DNA from: Betaproteobacteria bacterium | GTDB lineage: Bacteria > Pseudomonadota > Gammaproteobacteria > Burkholderiales > Usitatibacteraceae | Reading direction: 5' to 3' | DNA: 64,000 nucleotides | NCBI GenBank assembly: GCA_016709665.1 | Contig: JADJMI010000008.1 | Location: 124,001 to 188,000 of the forward strand | The notes under the pieces: generated by a model | The model's database searches: none | The model's input: the letters and a program-made list of their open reading frames with translations, nothing else | What the model was told of the DNA's origin: nothing | Translations under genes and position numbers: made by a program | Shown here: piece by piece, positions 51,875 to 60,791 of the stretch | How positions within the stretch are numbered: position 1 is the stretch's first letter | How the letters are laid out: every line of letters begins with the position of its first letter

Positions 51875-52840
51875 ATGTTTCGCATCGCCCGCATCGCCGC
51901 GATGGCCGTCCTGGCCGTCGCTGCCGGCATCCTGCCGGCCGCCGCGCAGGATTACCCCACTCGCCCCGTGAAGATCATCGTGTCGTACCCCCCGGGCGGC
52001 ACGACGGACGTGCTCGCGCGTCTCATCGCCCAGTGGCTCACGGACAAGATGGGCGCCCAGTTCCTCGTCGAGAACAAGCCGGGTGGCGGCAACAACATCG
52101 GCGCCGATTTCGCGCTGAAGCAGCCGCCCGACGGCTACACCATGTTCCTCGTGAACCCGGCCAACGGCATCAACCACACGCTCTACAAGAACCTGCCCTT
52201 CAGCATCCTCACGGACCTCGCGCCCGTCGCGGGCCTGGTGCGCTCGCCCAACGTGATGGAGGTGACGAACGACTTCCCCGCCAAGAACGTCGCGGAGTTC
52301 CTCGCCTACTGCAAGGCGAACCCCGGCAAGATCAACATGGCCTCCTCGGGCGCGGGCACCTCGGTGCACATGTCGGGCGAACTCTTCATGTACATGACGG
52401 GCTGCAAGATGCTGCACGTGCCGTACAAGGGCGCGGGCCCGGCCCTCACGGACCTGATCGGCGGCCAGGTGCACGTGCTCTTCGACAACCTCCCGTCCTC
52501 CATCGGCCACATCAAGGGCGGGCGCATCCGCGCGCTGGCCGTGACGACGACCGCGAAGACGCCGGCGCTCGACGTGCCGACCGTCGCCGAAACCATTCCC
52601 GGCTACGAGGCTTCGGCCTGGTTCGGCCTGGGCATGCCCAAGGGCACGCCCAAGGCCATCGTCGACAAGGTGAACGCCGAGGTGAACCGCGCGCTCAACG
52701 ATCCGAAGTTCCGCGAGAAGCTGGCGGACCTGGGCGGCAGCCCCATCGCCGGCTCGCCGGAGGATTTCGGCAAGGTGATCCAGTCCGAAGTGGAGAAGTG
52801 GTCGAAGGTCGTGAAGGCCTCCGGCGCCAAGGCGGACTAG
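51875..52840 (+). CDS. Bug/TctC-type periplasmic solute receptor
   Basis: A 321-residue tripartite tricarboxylate receptor. The signal peptide (AAGILPAAAQ) is followed by DYPTRPVKIIVSYPPGGTTDVLARL, FLVENKPGGGNNIGADFALK, GTSVHMSGELFMYMTGC and LHVPYKGAGPALTDLIGGQV. GAGAGGAG is the ribosome site. A clear terminator follows, so it is transcribed alone, and the quinone oxidoreductase gene comes after. Confidence 0.93.
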   Translation: MFRIARIAAMAVLAVAAGILPAAAQDYPTRPVKIIVSYPPGGTTDVLARLIAQWLTDKMGAQFLVENKPGGGNNIGADFALKQPPDGYTMFLVNPANGINHTLYKNLPFSILTDLAPVAGLVRSPNVMEVTNDFPAKNVAEFLAYCKANPGKINMASSGAGTSVHMSGELFMYMTGCKMLHVPYKGAGPALTDLIGGQVHVLFDNLPSSIGHIKGGRIRALAVTTTAKTPALDVPTVAETIPGYEASAWFGLGMPKGTPKAIVDKVNAEVNRALNDPKFREKLADLGGSPIAGSPEDFGKVIQSEVEKWSKVVKASGAKAD

Positions 52841-52870
52841 AACCCGCCGGCAGCGACCCCCGCCTCGAGA

Positions 52871-52901
52871 CGGCCGCGCCCACCGCGCGGCCGTTTTCTT
52901 T
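52871..52901 (+). terminator. Rho-independent terminator after the Bug receptor gene
   Basis: CGGCCGCG (52871-52878) pairs with CGCGGCCG (52886-52893) around a 7-base loop and is followed by TTTTCTTT. It lies 31 bases after the stop codon. Confidence 0.88.
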
Positions 52902-52924
52902 CCCCACGCACCGGAGAGCCATCC

Positions 52925-53822
52925 ATGAAGTCGTACACCCTGAAAGCCACCGCCGACAGCGGCACCCTCGAGCTCGGCGACGCGCCCGTGCCCGAGCCCG
53001 GCCCGCAGCAGCTGCTCGTGAGGATGCGCGCGGCGGCGCTCAACCGGGGCGAGTTCATCATCGGCCACGGCCTCACCAAGGCGGGCACCGTGAAGCCCAT
53101 CGGCATGGAAGGCGCGGGAGAGATCGTGAAGGCCGGCGCCGGCGTCACGGGCTTCGCGGCAGGCGAGCGCGTGATGGGCCGCTGTGCCGCGGCCTTTTCC
53201 GAGTTCGCCGTCATGGACGAGCGCGAGGCCATCGCGATTCCGGCGGGCCTTTCCTTCGAGCAGGCGGCCGCGGTGCCGCTCACGTTCCTCGTGGCGCAGG
53301 ACATCCTTTTCTCGCAGGGGCGGCTCGCGGCCGGCGAGTGGCTGCTGGTGCTGGGCGTTACCTCGGGCGTGGGCGTCTCGGCCCTGCAGGCGGCCAAGGA
53401 ACGCGGCGCCAGGGTGATCGGCACTTCGGGTTCGGCGGAAAAGCTCGCCCGGCTGGCGCCGGAAGGCCTCGACCTCGCGATCTGCACGCGGGGCCCGGAT
53501 TTCCACGCGCAGGTGCTCGAGGCGACGGGCGGCAAGGGCGTGAACCTGGTCGTCAACACCGTGGGCGGCACGGTGTTCGCGGAAGCCATCCGGTCGATGG
53601 CCTTCGAGGGCCGCTACGGGCAGGTGGGCTACGTCGACGGGGTGCTCGAGGCGAAGATCGACTGGCTTCGTCGCGGACATCCTGCCGGGCATCGCGGCCG
53701 GCCGCATCCAGCCGATGGTCGATCGCGTGTTCCCATTCGCCGAGCTGGCCGCGGCCCGGGAACACATGGAGGCCAACCGCCACGTGGGCAAGATCGTGAT
53801 CGCGATGGGGGAGGCCGCATGA
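52925..53822 (+). pseudogene. Zinc-type quinone oxidoreductase (MDR family), internal segment missing
   Basis: An NADPH:quinone oxidoreductase-like MDR protein. The N-terminal 245 residues are normal (VPEPGPQQLLVRMRAAALNR; GMEGAGEIVKAGAGVTGF; LLVLGVTSGVGVSALQAAKE). After DGVLEAKIDW the frame breaks. A normal C-terminus (FVADILPGIAAGRIQPMVDRV; HVGKIVIAMGE) is found from 53667 in another frame, ending at TGA 53820-53822. Relatives have roughly 35-40 residues between these points that are not present here, so this is not a simple one-base slip. The next Bug receptor starts inside its last codons. Confidence 0.8.
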
Positions 53823-54790
53823 AGCGCATCGGCCCCCTGGTCCTCGCGCTCGCGGCGCTCGCCTCGGCCGGCGAGTCGCCCGCACAGCAGCCCTATCCGA
53901 GCCGGCCCGTGCGCCTCGTGGTCGGCTTCGCCCCCGGCGGCGCGGCGGACACCGTCGCCCGTGCGCTCTCCGACGGCCTTTCGCGCGCGCTCGGCCAGCC
54001 CGTGGTCATCGAGAACCGCGCCGGCGCGGGCTCGTCGATCGCCGCCGAAAACGTGGCCAAGAGCCCGGCGGACGGCTACAGCATCCTGATCGCGAGCCCT
54101 TCGAGCATCTCGGTGAACCCCGCGCTCAACCCGAAGCTGGGATACAGGCCGGCCGACCTCGCACCCGTCACCCAGGTCTCCGCCTCGCCCCTGGTGCTCG
54201 TGGTGAACCCCGCCACCGACATCCATTCCGTGGGCGAGCTCGTCGCGGTGGCGAAGAAGCGGCCGGACTTCCTCAACTACGCGACGTCGGGCATCGGCTC
54301 CGCGCCGCACTTCGGCGCGGCGCTCTTCGGCCAGCTCGCCGGCGTGAGGATGGTGCACGTGCCGTTCAAGGGCGGCGCGCCGGCCATCACCTCCGTCGTG
54401 GCGGGCGATACGCAGCTGTCCTTCGCGACGCCGCCCTCGGTGATGCCGATGGTGAAGGCCGGTCGCCTGCGGGCCCTCGCCGTCACGAGCCCGGAGCGAT
54501 CCTCGTTGATGCCGGAGATCCCCGGGATGCGCGAGGCCGGGCTGCCTGCCCTGTCGCTCTCGTTCTGGTACGGGATCTTCGTCCCGGCCGGCACGCCGCC
54601 CGAGGTCGTGAGGAAGCTCTACGAGGCGACGGCCGCCGCGGCCTCGCGCCCGGAGTACAAGGCGACGCTCGCGCGCGAGGGCACCGAGGTTTCGCTTTCG
54701 CGCTCGCCGGAGGAATTCGCGGCTTTCCTCGCGGAGGACTCGAAGTTCTGGGTGAAACTCGCGAAGGATTCGGGCGCCACCGCCGACTAG
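53819..54790 (+). CDS. Bug/TctC-type periplasmic solute receptor
   Basis: A 323-residue receptor, the third of its family in the window. The signal peptide (LALAALASAGESPAQQ) precedes PYPSRPVRLVVGFAPGGAADTVARAL, VVIENRAGAGSSIAAENVAK, ATSGIGSAPHFGAALFGQLAG and VHVPFKGGAPAITSVVAGD. The ATG overlaps the stop of the disrupted oxidoreductase (ATGA), which suggests the pair was an operon. Its ligand, probably a carboxylate, is unknown. Confidence 0.92.
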   Translation: MKRIGPLVLALAALASAGESPAQQPYPSRPVRLVVGFAPGGAADTVARALSDGLSRALGQPVVIENRAGAGSSIAAENVAKSPADGYSILIASPSSISVNPALNPKLGYRPADLAPVTQVSASPLVLVVNPATDIHSVGELVAVAKKRPDFLNYATSGIGSAPHFGAALFGQLAGVRMVHVPFKGGAPAITSVVAGDTQLSFATPPSVMPMVKAGRLRALAVTSPERSSLMPEIPGMREAGLPALSLSFWYGIFVPAGTPPEVVRKLYEATAAAASRPEYKATLAREGTEVSLSRSPEEFAAFLAEDSKFWVKLAKDSGATAD

Positions 54791-54794
54791 GCCG

Positions 54795-55769
54795 TCAGCA
54801 TCCCGCGGTGCACTTCGCCGCGGCGTCGAACGCCATCGTCTTGCCGGAGAGCGGGATGTGCACCGTCGCTTTCACGGCCTTCACGAAGGCTTCCGTCTTG
54901 CTTCCCGGGCGCACCTTGCCGTTCACGGTGCCGACCTCGTTGGCGTGCGAGGCGATGACGGCGGCGGGCTTCACCAGCTCGTTCATCACGTAGGCCGCTT
55001 CCGCCGGCCCGGTGGTGAAGCCGTCGCCGATGTTCATGACGGCGAGCTTCGCGCCGTAGTGGCCGCGCACGACGAGGTCCTGGTCCGCCGTGATGCCGGT
55101 GTCGCCCGACAGGTAGGCCACCAGCCCGTTGCTGAACTTGAGGACGTAGCCGGTGGCGAGGCCCACGTCGCCGGCGATGCCCACGTCCTTCATGGCCTTG
55201 CCCAGGTCGCCGCCGATGTAGTCGGGGTCGACGCCGTTGCTGTGCAGGGCCGCCACCGTCGCGATGCGCACGCCGCCCACGAGCACGCTGCCGCCGAAGC
55301 GGGCGAGCATCGAGTTGCGCGGGTCGCCGCCGCCCGCCTTCAGCTTCGCGGCGAAGAAGGGCGGCATCTCGCTGCCGGTGACGATCTTCGATTTCTTGGC
55401 GAGCGCGATGTTCACCGCGCTGGTGAGCGGCAGGGCCGACACCGTGACGTCCGGCTTCTCGCAGCTGCCCGCGTTGGGCGCCTTGATGTGCGCGTTGCCC
55501 ACGTGGTCGCCGTGCATGTGGCTCACGAGGACGATGTCGATCTTCCCGAGCCGCGGGTCGTCCGGCCCGGCGACGGTGCGGCCCGGGTCGTAGAGGATGC
55601 GGGTGCCGTTCGGGTCTTCGAAGACCAGGGCGCGGTCCTGCGGGCAGAACTCGCCCTCGTAGCCGCCCAGGGGGGTCACCTTCACCGTCTGGGCCTGCGA
55701 GGCCAGGGCCGTCATCGCGCCGAACGCGGCGAGGCAGGCGATGCGGAGGGTGCGATTCGTCGTTCCCAT
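54795..55769 (-). CDS. Exported metallo-beta-lactamase-fold hydrolase
   Basis: A 324-residue exported MBL-fold protein (signal peptide to about residue 27, ALASQAQ). The metal motif is VLVSHMHGDHVGNAHIKAP (HxHxDH), followed later by AALHSNGVDPDYIGGD and YLSGDTGITADQDLVV (the bridging Asp) and VIASHANEVGT (the last His). The layout resembles UlaG-type or L-ascorbate-6-phosphate lactonase-like proteins but is periplasmic. Substrate unknown. The ATG at 55769 has GGGAGAA just upstream. Confidence 0.88.
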   Translation of the reverse strand: MGTTNRTLRIACLAAFGAMTALASQAQTVKVTPLGGYEGEFCPQDRALVFEDPNGTRILYDPGRTVAGPDDPRLGKIDIVLVSHMHGDHVGNAHIKAPNAGSCEKPDVTVSALPLTSAVNIALAKKSKIVTGSEMPPFFAAKLKAGGGDPRNSMLARFGGSVLVGGVRIATVAALHSNGVDPDYIGGDLGKAMKDVGIAGDVGLATGYVLKFSNGLVAYLSGDTGITADQDLVVRGHYGAKLAVMNIGDGFTTGPAEAAYVMNELVKPAAVIASHANEVGTVNGKVRPGSKTEAFVKAVKATVHIPLSGKTMAFDAAAKCTAGC

Positions 55770-55894
55770 GAATTTCTCCCGTGGGGTTCCGGTGGGGTTG
55801 CCGTGCCGGCGATCATGAGGAGGCACGTGCGGGCGCAGTAGATACGCCCCCGCCGGAAGCGTCAATGACGCGCGCCAAGTTCAACCGTGGCGGG

Positions 55895-56896
55895 TCACTT
55901 CGCGTCGTCCCACGCCTGGAGCAGGGCCTTCTCGCGCGCGGGCGGCAGGCCGGCCTTCCATTCGTGCGTCGTGGCACGCGTGCGGGCCCAAGCGAGGACA
56001 TCGCGAACCGTCGCCTCGAGGGGGCGGAACGCGAGGCCGTGCGCGCCGGCCCGGGACACGTCCGCCGCCATGAAGCCCCGCCAGTCCGGGTCGCCCTCCG
56101 GCAACCACAGCGGCATCTGCGACCACGGGGCGACCTCGTGCTGCTTCAGGAAGTCGTCCGGCATCCAGGCGGGCTCGGGCGCAGCGTCCGCGGCGTTCGC
56201 GATGCAGGCGTCGATGAGCTCGCCCATGGTGAGCGGCGCCTGCGGCCCGGTCACGTGGAACGTGCCGGAAGCGGAACGCGCGAGCATCGCGACCATCCAG
56301 TCGGCGATGTCCCGCGCGTCGATGAACTGGACGCGGCGCTCCGGCCGCCCGGGCGCGGCGAATCGCCCTCCCTGCGCGGCGCGCCAGGGCCACCACGTGA
56401 AGCGGTCGGTGGGGTCGTGCGGGCCGACGATGAGGCCGGGCCTCACGAGGAGGGCCCTTTCGCCGAACGCCTCGGTGACGACGCGCTCGCATCCGGCCTT
56501 CAGGGCGCCGTAGAGTTCCGGCGTCTTTTCGGCCGGCAGCGGGTCGGGCGTGTCGAACAGCGCCGAATCCTCGTCGAAGTTTTCGCGATCGAAGGATCGA
56601 TAGGCGGAGATCGAGGAAACGAACGCGTAGCGGCCCACGCGATCGCGAAGCCCTTCGGCGGACCGCCGGACGACCTGGGGCAGGTAGCCGCACGTGTCGA
56701 TGACGGCGTCCCAGGTCCTGCCGGCGGGGGTCACGGTGAATGGAATCGATTCCCGGTCGAGGGCGATCGTCTCGACGCGCGCGTCGCCGCCGCTGCGGCC
56801 GCGGTTCAGGTGGGTGACGTCGTGGCCGGCTGCGAGGGCCGCATCGGTGAGCGCACGGCCGAGAAAGACGGTACCGCCGAGGATGAGGAGTCGCAT
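55895..56896 (-). CDS. NAD-dependent epimerase/dehydratase-like SDR protein
   Basis: A 333-residue extended-SDR protein. The cofactor loop is MRLLILGGTVFLGRALTDAAL (G-G-T-x-F-L-G), followed by VIDTCGYLP and YAFVSSISAYRSF. The catalytic Tyr-x3-Lys is in PELYGALKAGCERV. The later VRPGLIVGPHDPTDRFTWWPWRA and FIDARDIADWMVAML are typical of the isoflavone reductase/CSP41-like group. The substrate is not predictable. It follows the ABM-SnoaL gene 10 bases later on the same strand. Confidence 0.88.
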   Translation of the reverse strand: MRLLILGGTVFLGRALTDAALAAGHDVTHLNRGRSGGDARVETIALDRESIPFTVTPAGRTWDAVIDTCGYLPQVVRRSAEGLRDRVGRYAFVSSISAYRSFDRENFDEDSALFDTPDPLPAEKTPELYGALKAGCERVVTEAFGERALLVRPGLIVGPHDPTDRFTWWPWRAAQGGRFAAPGRPERRVQFIDARDIADWMVAMLARSASGTFHVTGPQAPLTMGELIDACIANAADAAPEPAWMPDDFLKQHEVAPWSQMPLWLPEGDPDWRGFMAADVSRAGAHGLAFRPLEATVRDVLAWARTRATTHEWKAGLPPAREKALLQAWDDAK

Positions 56897-56906
56897 GGTT
56901 TCCGCC

Positions 56907-57560
56907 TCAGCCCGCGAACCCGTAGACGCGCCGGATGATTCCGCCCTCCACGTCGTAGGCCACCGTCATCTCGAAAGGCGACTCGCGCACGCCGTGGATG
57001 CGCTCGTGGTCGAAGACGCGCGCGCCCATCACGATGCGCCCGAGGAGCTCGGCATGCAGGCCGGGCTTCGAGAAGCGCTCCTTCGCATAGAACTCGCGCA
57101 GGGCCGCGATGCCCGATATCGCCGGCTCGGGCGCGGGCGGCCGGTAGACGGCGACGTCGTCCGCGAAGCACGCCGCGAAGGCCTCGAGGTCCCGCGCGTT
57201 GTAGGCGGCGAGTTGGCGCTCCGCCACGGCGAGGGCCGAGCGCGAGACGGGCTCGTCCGGTGCCGGGATGCCGGCGATCTTCTCGTAGTGCAGCACCGTG
57301 GGGAACGGATCGTAGAAGTGATGCAGCAGGCGCTTCCATTCCTGGTAGGGCGCGGACTGGCGAAAGCCCACCTCGTGCGCCGCCACGCTGTCCCAGCGCA
57401 CCAGCAGCAGGTAATGGCCCTCGCGCTCGAGGCAGCGCTGCAGCTCGTGGGAGCGGTAGCCGGGCATCGCCGCGATGATCCGCTCGGCTTCGCCAAAGGC
57501 GGCTTCGAAGGCGGCGGACTGTCCGGGCTTCACCTGCAAGGGGGCGGATTCGAGGATCAT
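56907..57560 (-). CDS. Fusion of antibiotic-biosynthesis-monooxygenase-like and SnoaL-like domains
   Basis: A 217-residue two-domain protein. Residues 1-95 form an ABM/DUF3291-type ferredoxin-like domain (LQVKPGQSAAFEAAFGEAER; LLLVRWDSVAAHEVGFRQS). Residues 105-215 form an NTF2/SnoaL-like cone (AERQLAAYNARDLEAFAACF; DDVAVYRPP; VFDHERIHGVRESPFEMTVAY). Both domains often occur alone. The activity is unknown; its closeness to an SDR protein suggests a small-molecule pathway. The stop overlaps the next gene's start region by four bases. Confidence 0.82.
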   Translation of the reverse strand: MILESAPLQVKPGQSAAFEAAFGEAERIIAAMPGYRSHELQRCLEREGHYLLLVRWDSVAAHEVGFRQSAPYQEWKRLLHHFYDPFPTVLHYEKIAGIPAPDEPVSRSALAVAERQLAAYNARDLEAFAACFADDVAVYRPPAPEPAISGIAALREFYAKERFSKPGLHAELLGRIVMGARVFDHERIHGVRESPFEMTVAYDVEGGIIRRVYGFAG

Positions 57561-57955
57561 CGCCCGGGTACCGTCACGTCGACGGTGCGCCCGCCATAGC
57601 CGTGCTTCATGTCTCGCGCCTGCACGCGCACCGTGCGCACGCCCGCCGGGATGCTCACGCCGTAGAGGTCCCGCGTGAACGGCTGCTCGGTCGCGTGGTC
57701 GTGCAGAAGGATGCGCTCGCCGAGCACGGCGCCCTGCAGCGTCGTCACGCGGAAGGCGTCGGCGTAGCGCTGCGGCGTGTCGTAGGGCGAGGACACCGTC
57801 ACGTCGAAATCGAACCGGTCGCCCCCCGCGGGCTTCGCCTTCACGGAGACGACATCGGGGTGGCGTTGCTCGCCGGCGGCGTTCGCGGCGCAGGGAGCGA
57901 GGGCCGCGAACGCGGCAAGCGCCAGCATGGCGCTGGCGAGGACGGCGATTCTCAT
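57557..57955 (-). CDS. Small exported hypothetical protein
   Basis: A 132-residue exported protein: signal peptide 1-26 (LAPCAANAAGE), then one beta-sandwich-like domain (DVVSVKAKPAGGDRFDFDVTV; RYADAFRVTTLQGAVLGERIL; LYGVSIPAGVRTVRVQARD). No family recognised. The ATG at 57955 has GAAGGAG seven bases before it. It is the first gene of a probable operon with the ABM-SnoaL and SDR genes. Confidence 0.78.
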   Translation of the reverse strand: MRIAVLASAMLALAAFAALAPCAANAAGEQRHPDVVSVKAKPAGGDRFDFDVTVSSPYDTPQRYADAFRVTTLQGAVLGERILLHDHATEQPFTRDLYGVSIPAGVRTVRVQARDMKHGYGGRTVDVTVPGR

Positions 57956-58051
57956 CAAGGGCTCCTTCGGGGCACCCGCGATCGGGGGCGCGGCAAGCGG
58001 GGCCAGTGTACGCCGGGCTATCATTCCCGGGTCGCTTCCAGGAACCGCGCC

Positions 58052-58582
58052 ATGAATGCCTCCCTCGTCATCACCGTCATCGGCCCCGACCGCCCGGGCC
58101 TCGTGAGCCAGCTTTCCGACGTCGCGCAGCAGTTCGGCGCCAACTGGGAGGAAAGCCGCCTGGCGAGCCTTGCCGGCCAGTTCGCGGGCATGGTGCATTT
58201 CGACGTGCCGGGCGAGAAGGCGGATGCGCTCGCCGCGGCCTTCCGCACCCTGGAGGCCTCGGGCCTGCAGATCCTCGTCGCGCGAAGCGGCGGTACGGGC
58301 AAGGGCGGCGCCGCGCGGCGCGTGCGCCTGGAGCTCGTCGGCCACGACCGCCCCGGCATCGTGCGGGACCTTTCCACGGCCCTCGCGAAGCTGGGCGTTT
58401 CCATCGACGAGCTGCAGACGCAGGTGGCGAGCGCGGCCATGTCCGGCGACGACCTCTTCAAGGTGAAGGCGCTGCTCGCGGTGCCGGCCGACGTGGGCAA
58501 CCCGGCGCTTCGCCAGGCGCTCGAGGCCCTCGCCAACGAGATGATGGTGGACCTGGAGGCCGCGGAGTCCCTGGCCGGCTAG
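58052..58582 (+). CDS. Tandem ACT-domain protein (GcvR-like)
   Basis: A 176-residue cytoplasmic protein of two ACT domains (about residues 1-80 and 90-170). Each opens with the typical glycine-binding turn (VITVIGPDRPGLVSQLSDVA; LELVGHDRPGIVRDLSTALA). It resembles GcvR, the repressor partner of the glycine cleavage activator, and related regulators that sense amino acids; no gcvA is nearby. The ATG at 58052 follows AGGAA. Its 3' end overlaps that of the convergent hypothetical gene by four bases. Confidence 0.88.
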   Translation: MNASLVITVIGPDRPGLVSQLSDVAQQFGANWEESRLASLAGQFAGMVHFDVPGEKADALAAAFRTLEASGLQILVARSGGTGKGGAARRVRLELVGHDRPGIVRDLSTALAKLGVSIDELQTQVASAAMSGDDLFKVKALLAVPADVGNPALRQALEALANEMMVDLEAAESLAG

Positions 58583-58974
58583 CTTTCCTTCGGCGTCTGG
58601 AACGGCGAGCCCGACGCCGGCTCGATGCGCATCTCGCGAAGCGGGTTGCCGTCGGCGCGAAGCGGCCCGGCGTTGAGCGCGAGCCAGGCCGCGAGGGCTT
58701 CGGGCCCCTGGGGGGCCCAGATGCCGCTCGACCACCCATGGTTGTTGAGGTAGTAGATGAAGAAGGCCCCCCTTCGCTGCACGCGCACGTAAGCGCCCGG
58801 GTCGCTGATGGTGGGATAGAAGCGGTCGAAGAAGTCGAGCTCGGCGTTCTCCGGCAGCGTCACGAGCAACGCCATGAAGGCGTTGTGGGAGGGCTCCCCG
58901 TCGAAAGTCACGAAGACTTTCTCGCCGTCCTCGCGGTAGGTGAATCCTTCGATGGGGCGGAGCTTGAAGGCCAT
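58579..58974 (-). CDS. Conserved hypothetical cytoplasmic protein
   Basis: A 131-residue protein with no signal or membrane segment. Notable stretches are GEKVFVTFDGEPSHNAFMAL, DFFDRFYPTISDPGAYVRV and GAFFIYYLNNHGWSSGIWAP. I do not recognise the family. The pattern is a compact alpha/beta fold. It stands alone between converging and diverging neighbours. Confidence 0.7.
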   Translation of the reverse strand: MAFKLRPIEGFTYREDGEKVFVTFDGEPSHNAFMALLVTLPENAELDFFDRFYPTISDPGAYVRVQRRGAFFIYYLNNHGWSSGIWAPQGPEALAAWLALNAGPLRADGNPLREMRIEPASGSPFQTPKES

Positions 58975-59091
58975 GGCGTCCTTTCGCTCGCCGATTCTCG
59001 CGGCCCGCGCGCCAGCGCGTCAATCGGCCGCAACCCTTCGTCACGCCGCGGGCATCGCTCGTGAAATTCGCGAGGCCGGTATGATCGGCCC

Positions 59092-59808
59092 ATGGCCCCC
59101 GTCGTCGTCAGCGAAAGCCAGGGCGTGCGCACCCTGCACCTGGGCTCCGATCTCGTGCAGGGCGCGATGCGCGTCGCCCGGCCCTACGCGCTCGAGCTCG
59201 AGTACACCCGGCAGATGATGTTCCCGCTGCTGCTGCGGCCGGACGCCTGGCCGCGCCGCGTGCTGCAAGTGGGGCTCGGCAGCGCCTCCCTCACGCGATT
59301 CCTCGGCAAGCACCGCCCCGAGGCGAAGCTCACGGTCATCGAGCTCCTGCCGGACGTGGTGCTCGCCGCGCGCCAGCACTTCAAGCTGCCGCCGGAGGAC
59401 GAGCGGCTTCGCATCGTCGTCGGCGACGGCGCGGACTACATGGCGCGGACTTCCTCGCGGTTCGACCTCGTCATCGTGGACGGCTTCGACGGGGAAGGCA
59501 GTCCGGGCATGCTCGACGCGCCGCCCTTCCTCGCCAGCGTGCCGCCGCGCCTCGCGCCGCGCGGGCTTGCCGTCTTCAACCTGCTCACGGGGCGGTGGGG
59601 GAGCGAGGCGAGCATCGGCCGCATCCGCACGGCCTTCGACGGCCACGTGCTCGTGCTGCCGCGCTGCGACGCGGGCAACACGATCGCGCTGGCGGCGAAC
59701 GAGCCGTTCGGCAAGTTCTCGCCCACGAAGATGAAGCTGGCCGCGGCGCGCGTGAAGCGCGAGACGGGACTGGATCTCGTCGCGACGGCGATGCAGGTCG
59801 CGAAGTAG
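59092..59808 (+). CDS. Spermidine-synthase-like protein, short form
   Basis: A 238-residue Rossmann-fold protein of the SpeE/spermine synthase superfamily. The cofactor loop is VLQVGLGSASLTRFLGKHRP, followed by the acidic strand LTVIELLPDVVLAARQHF, the DGADYMART turn and the Asp loop FDLVIVDGFDGEGSPG. Compared with true spermidine synthases it is about 50 residues shorter and has changed substrate loops, so it may be a general aminopropyl- or methyltransferase-like protein. No ribosome site of note precedes the ATG. Confidence 0.8.
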   Translation: MAPVVVSESQGVRTLHLGSDLVQGAMRVARPYALELEYTRQMMFPLLLRPDAWPRRVLQVGLGSASLTRFLGKHRPEAKLTVIELLPDVVLAARQHFKLPPEDERLRIVVGDGADYMARTSSRFDLVIVDGFDGEGSPGMLDAPPFLASVPPRLAPRGLAVFNLLTGRWGSEASIGRIRTAFDGHVLVLPRCDAGNTIALAANEPFGKFSPTKMKLAAARVKRETGLDLVATAMQVAK

Positions 59809-59848
59809 CGGCCGCGCAAGCGTTGGCGGCCCGCCCGGGGAGGGAGCG

Positions 59849-60208
59849 ATGAAGCCGAAATGGATCGCCTTCGTGGCCGTGTTCTTCACGGCAGGAATCC
59901 CGTACTGGCTCGTCCCCTACAACCAGGAGCTGCCCGCCGGCGTCGTCGCGATCGGCCTCGCGGCGCTGGTGATCGCGGGGGCGGTCCTCGCCTTCCGCGG
60001 CGCGAAGCTCGCCACCGCCATCGTCATGCCCGGCCTCGCCGTGCCCGCGGCCGCGATGGCGCGGGTCGTCGTGGAGGTAGCGCGCGACAGCACGTCGCAC
60101 AACCTCTGGCCTTTCGAGATCGTGTTCGCCGCGTTCATCGGCTTCGCGGGCGCGCTCGTGGGCGCGCTCCTCGGCTGGCTGCTCGCCAAGGCGACCGGTC
60201 GCCGGTAG
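59849..60208 (+). CDS. Small membrane protein of unknown function
   Basis: A 119-residue protein with four predicted membrane segments (IAFVAVFFTAGIPYWLV; VVAIGLAALVIAGAVLAF; IVMPGLAVPAAAMARVVVEV; VFAAFIGFAGALVGALLGWLLA). GGGAGGGAG precedes the ATG. It follows the spermidine-synthase-like gene by 40 bases and may be co-transcribed with it. No family recognised. Confidence 0.72.
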   Translation: MKPKWIAFVAVFFTAGIPYWLVPYNQELPAGVVAIGLAALVIAGAVLAFRGAKLATAIVMPGLAVPAAAMARVVVEVARDSTSHNLWPFEIVFAAFIGFAGALVGALLGWLLAKATGRR

Positions 60209-60311
60209 GCAGGCCCGTTTGTAGCCGTGTGTTACCGGCGCCCCTCTCGCCATGGATTCCGGCGGGCGGAAGGGCTAGCCTCGGCGCCTTCACGATTCCC
60301 GGAGGTGTCCG

Positions 60312-60788
60312 ATGAAGTTTGGCACGATGACCCGCGCGGCCACGCTCGCCGCATCCCTCGCGGCCTGCGCCACCGCCCAGGCGAACGACGACGCGCGCGT
60401 GGTGGGCGAAATGGACGTGGCCTACCAGGCCGCGGTGGAGAAGGGCGACTGGCAGGCGATGGAGCGAATCCTGCACCCGGGCTTCGTGCTCGTGCTCGGC
60501 AACGGCCTCGTGCACACGCGCGAGGAGGTCGTCGGCTCGTCGAAGCGGGGCGTCATCACCTACCGGCGGCAATCGATCGTGCCGGGCACGCAGGAGGTGC
60601 GGCTCTACGGCCGCGACACGGCCACGGTCACGGCGCTGCTGCATCTCACGGGCAAGCGCAACGACAACGGCGCGAGCTTCGACTTCAAGCTCTGGTACAC
60701 GGATACGTACGTGAGGACGGCGGACGGGTGGCGTTACGCGTTCGGGCAGGCGGGAACGCCGCAGCCGGAGAAGCCCGCGGCGTCCTAG
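60312..60788 (+). CDS. Exported SnoaL/DUF4440-like protein (NTF2 fold)
   Basis: A 158-residue protein with a signal peptide (residues 1-24, ACATAQAND) and an NTF2-like domain. It has DVAYQAAVEKGDWQAMERIL, HPGFVLVLGNGLVHTREEVV, VRLYGRDTATVTALLHL and WYTDTYVRTADGWRYAFGQA, which match DUF4440. Members bind small molecules or act as minor isomerases or accessory factors; the role here is unknown. GGAGG precedes the ATG. It converges with the GNAT-PPOX gene, with only three bases between them. Confidence 0.82.
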   Translation: MKFGTMTRAATLAASLAACATAQANDDARVVGEMDVAYQAAVEKGDWQAMERILHPGFVLVLGNGLVHTREEVVGSSKRGVITYRRQSIVPGTQEVRLYGRDTATVTALLHLTGKRNDNGASFDFKLWYTDTYVRTADGWRYAFGQAGTPQPEKPAAS

Positions 60789-60791
60789 CGG

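Noticed and set aside
50813..54358. 1,181-codon minus-strand frame suggesting a giant protein
   Set aside because: Only the last 315 codons are a real gene (the hotdog thioesterase); the rest is antisense to two Bug receptor genes and the oxidoreductase.
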